The notes beneath the pieces were generated by a model. It made no database searches and was not told the origin of the DNA. It worked only from the letters and a program-made list of their open reading frames with translations. 24,226 nucleotides of DNA from Pseudobutyrivibrio sp. UBA1225 (GTDB lineage: Bacteria > Bacillota > Clostridia > Lachnospirales > Lachnospiraceae): assembly GCA_002309345.1 (NCBI GenBank), contig DBWZ01000082.1, forward strand, positions 1-24,226. Reading direction: 5' to 3'. This document shows, piece by piece, positions 1-10,200 of this stretch. The position numbers and the translations under genes were made by a program. How positions within the stretch are numbered: position 1 is the first letter of the stretch; every line of letters begins with the position of its first letter.

Positions 1-99
1 GGAAGCCCGAAGCTGCGGGGGCGAGGATTGTAGGTGGTGGATGGGCGGAGGCGGGGTGCCTTGGGCGGTGAAACCGGGGTAACGGTGGAATGGGATTTG
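1..99. other. G-rich segment of unknown nature at window edge
   Basis: The first ~100 bases are about two-thirds G+C and strongly G-skewed, unlike the AT-rich remainder. G runs of three or more lie at 17-21, 43-45, 53-56, 63-65 and 76-79. All three forward frames stop within about 80 bases, so this could be the tail of an upstream gene or an intergenic leader; neither can be settled from the window. Confidence 0.45.
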
Positions 100-108
100 T
101 GGTATAAT
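100..108 (+). promoter_or_regulatory. Extended -10 promoter element for the Fic module
   Basis: TGGTATAAT is a perfect extended -10 (TGn plus TATAAT), 85 bases ahead of the antitoxin start. No good -35 hexamer is visible 17 bases upstream, which extended -10 promoters tolerate. The start site would fall near 115. Confidence 0.55.
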
Positions 109-192
109 GGTGGTGTAATTTTAAATTAATTGTGATTTTGGAGATTGAGGCTGTTAAAAATGGAATTTAGACCGATAAAGAAGGAGAGACTG

Positions 193-357
193 ATGTCGAC
201 AGATGAAAAGATAGCCAGTGTGCGAGCTTCGTTTGCAATGGAAGACATGATTCTCACACCGCAGGAGTTAGAGCGAGGGAGAATGATAATTGAAAAAGAG
301 GTGGATGTGGAGGATGTAGTTGCAGAGATTACATCCAAGTATGTTTCAGTAGGATAA
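193..357 (+). CDS. VbhA-like antitoxin of a Fic toxin-antitoxin pair
   Basis: Small acidic protein of 54 residues from ATG 193. That start is preceded by a strong AAGGAGAG (181-188) at good spacing; in-frame alternatives are ATG 160 and TTG 145. The order of features, an N-terminal helix (KIASVRASFAMED), then LTPQELERG, then an acidic helix with EDVVAEI, is the layout of VbhA-type antitoxin domains. In that family a helix carrying (S/T)xxxE(G/N) enters the Fic active site and the Glu blocks ATP gamma-phosphate positioning. Here the matching segment is SFAMED: Ser and Glu are present but Asp stands where Gly or Asn is usual. It ends 4 bases before the Fic gene, so translation is probably coupled. 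The family call rests on sequence pattern plus the adjacent Fic gene. Confidence 0.8.
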   Translation: MSTDEKIASVRASFAMEDMILTPQELERGRMIIEKEVDVEDVVAEITSKYVSVG

Positions 358-361
358 GCTC

Positions 362-982
362 ATGGATGAATACTATCGCTACGAGTATGAGGATAACGGT
401 CAGTACTGTTACCCACACACTCATATTCTCAAGAACAAACTAGATATTCATGACAAGGAGCAGCTGTTCAAGGCGGAGCAGGAGCTTAGCTCGGCAAGAT
501 ACTTTGAAATCAGCCAGCGTCCGATACCAGGAGATTTTTCATTGGAGCATCTTTGTGCTATCCATAGATACATCTTCCAAGATATCTACGAGTGGGCGGG
601 GCAGATTCGCACAGTAGATATTTCCAAGGGTACAATCTTTTGTTTGACCCAATTCATCGAGATAGAATTTCAAAAGGTTCACGAGTGGCTTGTGGACAAT
701 AACTTTTTAACAGATGTTGAAGATAAGCAGGTAATGGCAAAGCGCCTGGCATATCTTATCGGCGAGATAAACATGATACATCCTTTTAGGGAGGGCAACG
801 GCAGAGCCCAAAGAGTGTACATCGAATACGTTTGTATGAACAACGGACATTTCGATATAGACTTTTCAAGAACAACTAGAAACGACATGGTTTTGGCAAG
901 CAAAGAGTCATCGGTTTTAAACTATGAGCCCTTCAAATTACTACTTTACAATTGCTTGGTTGAGACCAAAAACAAAGAATGA
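362..982 (+). CDS. fic: Fic-domain toxin (predicted AMP transferase)
   Basis: Cytoplasmic 206-residue protein. The Fic core motif is intact: HPFREGNGRAQR at residues 140-151 matches HxFx(D/E)GNGRxxR, with H140 as the expected catalytic base, E144 as the metal-binding acidic residue and R148/R151 for phosphate binding. Family members transfer AMP, or occasionally another nucleotide moiety, to hydroxyl side chains of target proteins. EWAGQIRTVDISKG near residues 77-90 fits the beta-hairpin flap that positions the target. The length is that of a stand-alone bacterial Fic toxin with no extra domain. No inhibitory (S/T)xxxE(G/N) was noticed inside the protein, and the preceding small gene supplies a similar motif, so it is class I (VbhT/VbhA-like). 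The ribosome site AGGA lies at 351-354, overlapping the end of the antitoxin gene. Target unknown. Confidence 0.93.
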   Translation: MDEYYRYEYEDNGQYCYPHTHILKNKLDIHDKEQLFKAEQELSSARYFEISQRPIPGDFSLEHLCAIHRYIFQDIYEWAGQIRTVDISKGTIFCLTQFIEIEFQKVHEWLVDNNFLTDVEDKQVMAKRLAYLIGEINMIHPFREGNGRAQRVYIEYVCMNNGHFDIDFSRTTRNDMVLASKESSVLNYEPFKLLLYNCLVETKNKE

Positions 983-986
983 TTTC

Positions 987-1012
987 AGGAGCACATCAGG
1001 GTGCTCCTTTTT
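987..1012 (+). terminator. Intrinsic terminator of the Fic module
   Basis: GGAGCAC (988-994) pairs perfectly with GTGCTCC (1001-1007) around a 6-base loop and is followed by five T. It begins 5 bases after the fic stop codon. Confidence 0.9.
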
Positions 1013-1218
1013 AAATGTCTACTTTCACTAATAATTCACATAAAAACTGCATATTTTCGCTAAATAAAATAACGTAAGACTCCGATATTCAAAATGTAGT
1101 AGTATACCTGCGTCTAAAAATGCGCGGTTTTTTCAGAAACTTTGCGTATGCAGGCATATGAAAAAGTACTAGAAACACATGAAAACTTTGGGGTTTTCAG
1201 AAAAGGGGAAATTGGCCT
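1013..1218 (+). promoter_or_regulatory. Leader of the giant surface-protein gene, with hairpin before the ribosome site
   Basis: This 206-base non-coding stretch must hold the promoter of the surface block, but I see no convincing -35/-10 pair. It contains a small inverted repeat TATGC-AG-GCATA (1147-1158) and a perfect 7-bp stem TGAAAAC/GTTTTCA (1180-1186, 1193-1199) with loop TTTGGG. That hairpin ends just before AAGGGG (1203-1208), the ribosome site used by ATG 1219. A role in translation control is inference. Confidence 0.4.
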
Positions 1219-4200
1219 ATGAGAGACAGCATGAATTTATTAAAAAGGGTGATGGCATTCTTGTTATGTCTATTGTTATTCACATCTACAATGGGCGACG
1301 ATATTCTATCAAGTGCCAGCGAAGAAACTACAGTAGTTGAGACTACAGCATCAAGTGAAGGAGTGGCAGAGCCAGCGCCAGTTCAGGCGGATGTGGCACC
1401 AGAGCCAGCACCAGCAGAACCTGTAGTAGAACAACCAGCGACAGCAAGTGAAACAACGGATGTAGCCCCCGAAGCTCCCGAAGTGGCAGAATCGCAACCA
1501 AGTTCCGACAATCAGGATGTAAATATCGAAAATCCAGTAACCACCCCAGAAGAGGTGGCTAATTCTGATGCAAAGGATGAAACCCCAAATGAAGAAAATA
1601 AAGAAGATATAGAGAAACAGCAGGATGTAGAAAAAGATACAGAGGCTGAAGAAGAGCTCACTCAAGAAGAATCCGAAGAGGAAGAGGAGCTTGAGGAAGA
1701 GGAAGAAGACGAAGAAGAAGAGGAAGAGTGTGAGCACAAGAACTACACTTATAAGAGCAATCACGATGGTACACACAAGGTTTATTGTGCAGACTGCGGC
1801 GAGTATCTAAAGGATGAAAGCTGTAAGTACGATAAAGCCGGCAAGTGTATTCACTGTGGATATGAATACATTATTAATACAGAAATATCTGTTAGATGTG
1901 ATGGATTAAACTTCAATATCAAGGGCCGCATGCCAAGGGATGCTTACGCAGAGATCAAGGCTGTTGATATAGCATCTGTGGATGACATCTTAGAGGATAA
2001 CGGCAAGGACGATTTCACAGCATTTAGAGCTTACGACATCACAATTAAAGATGGTAGTGGAAACGTATACCAACCAGAAGACCATGGCTATTCTCTTTCA
2101 ATAACAGTAAAGGGTATTGAAGAAGTAAAAAGAGCTGATGATGAAGATGTATCAGTTCTTCGTGTTGAGCATGACAACTCTACACTTACAGAACTTAAAT
2201 CTGACGTTAATAACGACACTGTTACCTTTAAATCTGAACATTTCTCAGTAATCATCATCGGTGCAAAGGATTCAGAGATTGTTGATGAGGATTATGTTTC
2301 AGTAGAATCAGACCAGACACTTTCAATAACTGGTCAGCTCAGCTCTATTACAAAGAATTATGGACGAGTAAAGAGTCTTACAATATATGTATATTTAGAT
2401 GCAGGTGATACCTTTGAATGTACAGGCGAAATTAGAAAAGGACTTACCAATTTAAATTCTCCTTTGACAGGAACAGTGGTTGGAACCTGCAACGACACAA
2501 AGTCTGTAACAGAGAGCGGATGGTATCCAGTAACAATTGAGTTTGATGAAGAAGACAATGCTTGGCTTGCCAAGGACAGCATATATTCTGTTACTCTTAG
2601 AGATTTTGCTGATACAGTTAGAATTCAAAAGGGTACACAGAAGATCTTTATCGACGGCGAGGACGAAGGTTCAGATACATACATCAAGGCATCTGTAGCA
2701 ATCGAAGAAAAGGATCAGCCTTATGCCATTTCTAAGATTACCTTATCTTCTAAGAATGGAAAGACTGTAACATCAAGCAAAGAGATTTACTATGCAAAGG
2801 GTGAAAGTGACACTCTTGTAGTTACAGCAGAGGATTCTTCAGGAAAGAAATATGATGTAAACGTAGCTTGGGATACAAACGTCACATCAGGAACTGCACC
2901 TATTCAGCTTGCAGATGATGGCAAGATCTCTGCAAACAATCCAGGTCGAGTAAAGGTGACAGCTTCCTTTGGTGCGATAACATCTGATGAATATACAATC
3001 ATCGTTTATGACATAAAGCTTGATGGCAGAACTACAGCCTTCAGTGCACAGTATACTGGAAGGGCTATTGAGCCAACTGTTACTTTAAATGATGGCGATA
3101 CAGATATTTCAAAGGGTACAAGCACATTCTCAACATCTTATAGGAATAACACTGATGTTGGTCAGGCAACTGTAACTATTAACGGTGCCGGAGATATTTA
3201 TTCATTTGAAAAGAACTTTACAATCACAAAACGTGATTTGAATGATTTTGATTTTGCTGCAGCAAAATACACTATTGATACAGCGACAGATACTGTAGCA
3301 AACGTTGAGGATATCGCAACCAAGGATACAGTTACTGAGGAGGTTAATGCTCCAGAGATTAATACGGATTTTACTATCGAGGTTACTAGAAAGGGAGTAT
3401 CTGCAGAAGGTATCGTATACGAAGCAACTATCAGTGCTATGGGAAGCAACTACAAGGGCTCTGTAACACTTGAGAACTTAGTATATACAGCAGAGAATCT
3501 TCAGTTAGCAGATTACCTTGATATTACATGGAAGAGCACTCCTAATAAGACCTACAATGCTCAACCAATTACATTTTCAAAGTCTGATTTCAATATTACA
3601 GACAAGGCTGGAAATGCAGTAGAAATCGACCTTGATATTTCCTATAGAGATAACACAGCTGGTAATGACGAGCATCTTGGAACAGTTATATTTAAGGACG
3701 GAAGTGCAACGCCTATATATCAGGGTGAGATAGAGCTTCAGTTCTATATTGCACCTGCAAACATTGAAGTGGGTGAGTTTACAGCAACATGGGAAAATGG
3801 GGTTTCAACCTTCACTCACACCGGTAGCGCAGTAGAGCCAGGCGACAAGCTCACATTGACATATAAGAGCTCAGATATGTCTGCTGCCGAGACTTTAGTT
3901 GAAAACACTGACTATACACTTACATATAGTAATAATATCAATACTGGAAAGAACACAGCTTTAATTACAATCAACGGTATTGGAAACTACACAGGAACAC
4001 AGACAGTGAACTTCTCTATTGAGGGTGCACTTGGTAATGATGCCATCGTTTATCTAAACGGAACCTATAAGGCAACAAAGGATAAGGCATCAGAGCAGGG
4101 CGACTGGGTTTCTGGCTTATCAAAGAATTATGATGGAACAGTTCAAAAACCTGATTCAATCCGCGTATATCTACCAGGTAAGGGTGATTTGCCAACTACT

Positions 4201-7200
4201 GATTACTCAGTAGCATACGCAGATTCAATGGATGGAGCTGCTAGCCTTACAGCAAAGGCTGGAACTAAGTATGTCATTATTACAGGTGCTGATAAGTACA
4301 ACAATGAAAAGATTACAGTTTCTTACGTTGTATCTCCTATTAGTATCAACAGCTCAAAGGTTAAATTTGAACTTACTGCATCTGGTAAGGCCAAGACCTA
4401 TGGCAAGGAAGATGATCCAGGAGAGCCTATAAACCTTTTGGCAGAGGATTACACATTAAAGTTTAATAATGCAGCTTTGTCTACAGATGATTATACAATC
4501 CAGTGCTCAAACAATGTAGATGCTACAAACACTGCTAAATACACAATCACAGGTAAGGGCAACTTTACTGGAACGAGAACAGGATATTACACTATTGCAG
4601 CAGCTACACTTACTGCTGAGATGGTGAGATTTAAGGATGGAGAGCCACTTTCTATCAAGTACAATGGAATGGCTCAGGAGCCAGAAGTATCTGTTTCATT
4701 AAGAAATACTGATATGGCTGGCAACTATGATGTTACCTATACAGACAATATTGCAAAGGGTACAGCTAAGGCTACTATTGTTCCAAAGAACAATCTGACA
4801 GGCGATGCAATTGTAAAGGAGTTTACAATCACATCAAAGAGCCTAAGCACACTTACAATTACTCTTAGCAATTATGAAATAACACCTGTTTCTAGTGGCG
4901 TATACTTCTGTGAGGGCTATGCTCCTACATATACAGGTATGTCACTTGCTCCAACAGTAGTTGTTAAAGATAATGGAACAACTCTTAAGCGTGGAACAGG
5001 CGAGGGTTGCAGCTATACAACAACCTTCAATAACAAGGTTAAGGTTAGTGATTATGAAACTCACCGCCAGGCAGGCACCTTGTCACAGGCAGCAAACGTT
5101 GTAATCAAGGGCCAGAATAACTATGCTGGTGAGATGATTGTTGTATATTACAATATCGTACAGCGTCAGTTGAATGAAAGTACAACTAAGGTTACAGCAA
5201 AGGATGGAGTTAGCCCTATCTCAATAACATGGGCAGAAAATACAGTTAACATTCCACAGGCATCTGACATGAAGGTTACATATAATGGCTCAGAGCTTAC
5301 ATATGGAACAGATTTTGAAATCACAGTGGAAGATGAAGATCAGGCTAAGGTTGCAGGCGCATCTGTGGCAGCTAGAGTTGTGGGTAAGGGTAACTACACT
5401 GGCAGCGTTGCATTCACATACGAAATCGGAAAGAGTATGGACGATGCAAACACAGTAATCCAGCTTATAAATCCACTTTCTGATTCTGCGTATTCTGCAA
5501 CAAACAAGGATGCAGCTGGCAATTACATCGTTACATGGCTTCCAGGCAACAACAAGCCAGATGTACGTGTTGTTGTTAACGGAACAGCTTTGACTAAGGA
5601 CGCAGATTATAGCCTAACCTACACAGGAACATTAGGTGATGACTACAACTCATATGACGGCGAAAACGTTGTAACAATACAGATTAAAGGTAAGGGCGGT
5701 TACTATGGTACAAAGACCTTAGGTTATCGCATCATGCCAATTAATCTTGCTAGTACAACTCCAAATTGGGGCACCTATGATGCTGAAATCCCAGCTGGAC
5801 TTTCAGTAAGAGAGAAGAAAAACTTCACATATGGATATACAGGCGCAACAATTGATGTTAGAAACAATCTAGAGGTTCATTACAAGGTTGGTTCAGAGGA
5901 TTATGTGCTCAACTCAACAGCAACAACTGACTATACCTTTGTGGATGACAAAACAACTATTGGACCAAAGAGCTCAATAACAGGTATTACATATCACCTT
6001 GAAATCGAAGGTAGAGGCAACTTTGTTGGAAAACTTACAGTACCAGATGCTACAACAACTTATCTTATAAATCAGATTGATTTGAGTGGCTTGCAGGTGG
6101 TTGCACCAACTGCGGAATCAAGCATGCCAAACAACTCTGTTCAGATAGTAGATAGCGAAAATAATTCAAGTAGCCCAATCAGATATTCAGCATCAGATTA
6201 CACAAGCACAAATGGTTACTATGCAATCTACACTGGAGAGCCAATCAAGTTTGATGATTATATCGTTGTGAAGGATACTAACGGCAATATCCTTACAAAG
6301 GGAACCGACTACATCCTTAGATATACAGAAGCAGGCTCAACTACACCAACAAATAAAAACGTTGGTGAGGCTAAGGTATTTATTGAAGGTGTTGCCGGAA
6401 GTAATTATCGTGGAACAAAGGAAGTTAAATTTACAATTATATCTATCAGTGTTGGTACATTGTCAGCATCTTTTGCAGGAAGCTACACATACAATAAAGA
6501 GATACAGATGCCAGAGGATGTAGTAGTAACAGATGGTTCAAGAGTGCTTCAGAGACATACTGATTATGATATTTATGGTATAGATATTCCTGAGGCAGAT
6601 TCACCAGCTGACTTTAGAGGTAACAATAGAGAGCCTGGAGCAAACAAGGCAAACTATATTACTATTTGTGGAAAAGGTCAGTATTCAGGCGATTTGAAGG
6701 TATACTTTGATATCGATTTGGATATCGGAGCTTCTGATTTTACTAGCACTGTAGACGAAGAAAACAACAAGTATGTACTAAACAATGATTATGCAAGAAT
6801 AGAAATAAGCAACATTTGTGATTATGACGAATTACCAAGTGTTAGTATCAAATACAAGAAACAGAACGGTGATTTAGTAACAGTAAATCCTAATACAACA
6901 GGCTCTTCTACTTCAGAAAAGAACTATGAGGTATCAAGAGAGACTATTGTCCCAGGCTCAGGAAGTGCGACAATTACAGGCTACAACAATGGCACATACA
7001 ATTGTGTTAAGGGTAGCCGTACGATTTCAAATATTAGCTTCCAGGCGGATATGAGTAAGGATAACTATTCTGAAGGTTATATTGCAAACTATGCATATTT
7101 GGATAAGGGCGATTATCCATTTACTGCAGAGCATATTTACCCTGAAGTTCATGTTGCTTATGGACGAGAAGGCGTAGACTATGAATTGGATTATAATGAA

Positions 7201-10200
7201 GGAGAGGCTAATCCAAGTTCTGCAGATAATTACTTTGTTAGAGTTACAGCCAAGGCGGGCTCAAAGTACTTCAAAGAAAGCACAAGCATACAACTTACTT
7301 ATGTAACTAAGTATGATTTAGATGCTTCTGTTACTAAGATTGAACTTAGTGGAGCAGGAATAACATGGGATGCTACAAATAATGTCTATAAAGCATCTTA
7401 TACAGGCTCACCTATCAACTATAGTGTAAAGGTTTCTGCAGGAGGCTACACTATAAGTACTGGATCAGGTAATGGCTATTTTGTAATAACCTCTGATGAT
7501 GGTATGACAGATGTAGGATTACACCTTGTTACTGTAGAGCGCAATCCAAATAACGCGCAGATGATGGGCGGTCCTAGAATGATTCCAATTGAAATCACAG
7601 GTAAGTCTATTAATGCTGAAGATGGAGGAGAGCTTACTTTGGCTACACCTCAGGCTTCACAAGGTACTTCTGCTGGTTGGTATTATACAAGGGAAGCAAT
7701 TAGACCAACTCCAACAGTTAAGCTCACAGCAGCAGGAGAGACAACCACTCTAAGAGAAGGTAGAGACTATGCAATTAGTTATGTTAATAACTACAACGTA
7801 GGTACAGCTACAGCAACAGTAACTGGTATAGGTGCATACTCAGGAACACTTGTTAAGGAATTCAACATCATACCTAGAAGCTTCTCATCAGCAGGCTTCG
7901 ATGTTATTGTTGGCGATGCACACTATGTTGGTCCTGGTATACCAGTTAAACCAGATGTACAAGTTACCTATAATGGCATGGTGCTTATAAAGGATGAGGA
8001 CTACACTTATTCTTATGACCAGAATACTTTGGGTGCAACAAATACAGCATCTGCAAACCCAGTTTATGGATTAATAAATATTGAAGGTCGAGGATGCTAT
8101 AGTGGAGATCTTCAAAAGAGCTTTACTATTGAACAGCTTGATTTAGCAAAGACAACTGTATATGTTGAGGATGATTCAACTGTTGGGGAGTACACAGGTA
8201 AAGTTATTACACCAAGACTTTCTGTAAAGGTTCGAGACTACGATGGAAACGAACAGACACTTGTAGAGTGCAGTAAAGATGCTAGTGGAAACTACGTAAG
8301 TCCAAGTGACGGCGACTACGAGATTACTATCTACAATGGTTCTGGACAGGCTTCGCAGATTAAGAATATGGGAACCTACCAGGTTGATATTGGTGGAACA
8401 TTAAATTGTAAGAATAGAAAACGTATTGAATACAGAGTAACTAAGCGCTCAATTGCCAAGAACTGGGCTCAGCCAGGTAATGATGACAAGGCAGACAAGG
8501 ATATCACTATAACAGTTAGTGATGTAGAGACATTCGATGGTCCAGCTGTTCCTTCATCAATTACTATTACTGATGCAGGCGTGCTCAATGAAGCAGGAAA
8601 CGGCCCTAAGGTTCTTAGAGAAGGAGTTGATTACACTGTTTCTTACGGCAACAATTCAACCGGTGCAAAGGGTGAGTACACAACAGAGAAGGATGCCAAC
8701 GGCAACTTCATACCAGCAGAGGATTCGCCATACGCGCTAATCACCGGTATTGGCAACTACAACGATGATTCTCTAAAGGTGGCATACAATATTGGATTAA
8801 ATCTTGAGCAGATGCTTGAGGATGACATCCTTGAGGTAATAACCACCCTTGGAAATGAAGCAGTAGAAGGCAAGTATGTATACGATGGTCAGAAGCATTC
8901 TCCAGCATACAAGCTTAAGCTTTCAGATGGAACAGTGCTTACTCAAGGCGAGGACTATACACTAGAAATAAAAGATGCAAACGGAATTGATGATAGAATC
9001 CACGCAGGTGTAAGAACTGTAACTATAAAGGGTACAGGAAAGTACTATGGCAAGATTGTACGTACATACGAAATCGTTAAGAGACAGGTACTTGGCTCAA
9101 TTGATTACACAAATCAGTACAACCCAGCTGACCCTGAGTTTACATTTGAGATTTCAAATCCTAACATGAGGATGCTTGATGAGGATGATGACAACCTATA
9201 CGGTGAGGAGTACAGAGATTACTACTTCCAGCCATATGCTGGAAAGGCAGTTAAGCCAACCATCAAGCTTTATGATTCTGGTCTTGCAACAGATTCGAAG
9301 CTGGTTGATCCATCCGAGTATACGGTAGAGTACGGCAATAATAATGCGGCATTTGATCCTAGAGAGACAAGTCCATCCGCATTTGCGTACGCAAAAATAA
9401 CCTTTAAGGATGATAGCAACTACGACGGTTCATCAAAGGCGTTTACATGCTATTTCATCATTGGACCAGACGATATTGAAGACAGCTCATTCACAGTAAG
9501 ATTTGCAAGTGAGTTGGAGAACCAGACAAACTTTGTATTCCCATATACAGGCGAGGAAGTACACCCTGAAATGCTTGTTACAGATACAGTATCTGGAACA
9601 GTACTTCAGAAGGGTAGAGACTACAATGTCTACTACGCTAAGGGCAATACAGAGCTAAGTGATATCTCTGAAATAAAAGCAGCAGCAAGAGCAACAGCTA
9701 CCAAGACAATCACTCCTGGTTCAAACTACGTATATGTAGAGGGTCGAGGAAGCTATTCAGGAATACGTGCTCGTAACTATGCTATAGTTGCAGATTTAAG
9801 CGATACAAATCTAGTTAAGATTGTAACTTATGATGCACAAGGCAACGAGATTAATGGCATCAAGAAACAATTCTTAACTGGAAGAGAAATCGTGCCAGAG
9901 TTTGATGTAAGACTTTATCAGGCAGACGGCGTAACCTATAGCACTCTAGTAAAAGATAGGGACTATAAGGTAAGTGTCAGATCTGATGATTGGAATACTC
10001 GTGGCGAGGCTACAATTAACGCCTACAGCGAATACCTGACTGGCTCACAGACAGCAACCTTTAGCGTTGCACTTGATCCAGACATGATTAATATCGTGGA
10101 TGACAACAACTTTGAGTACACCTTTAACGGATACGATATTAAGCCAGTCTTCAAGACTGATGTGTCTACAATCGAGGTTGACAACATTACCTACAAGAGA

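Noticed and set aside
1103..1108. TATACC as a -10 for the giant gene
   Set aside because: The 17-base-upstream hexamer (CTCCGA) is not a plausible -35 and there is no TGn extension.
1351..1776. 141-codon open frame on the minus strand, very rich in Phe and Leu
   Set aside because: It is the antisense of the Glu/Ala/Pro-rich spacer of the giant gene (GAA/GAG read backwards gives TTC/CTC); there is no ribosome site and no recognisable protein.
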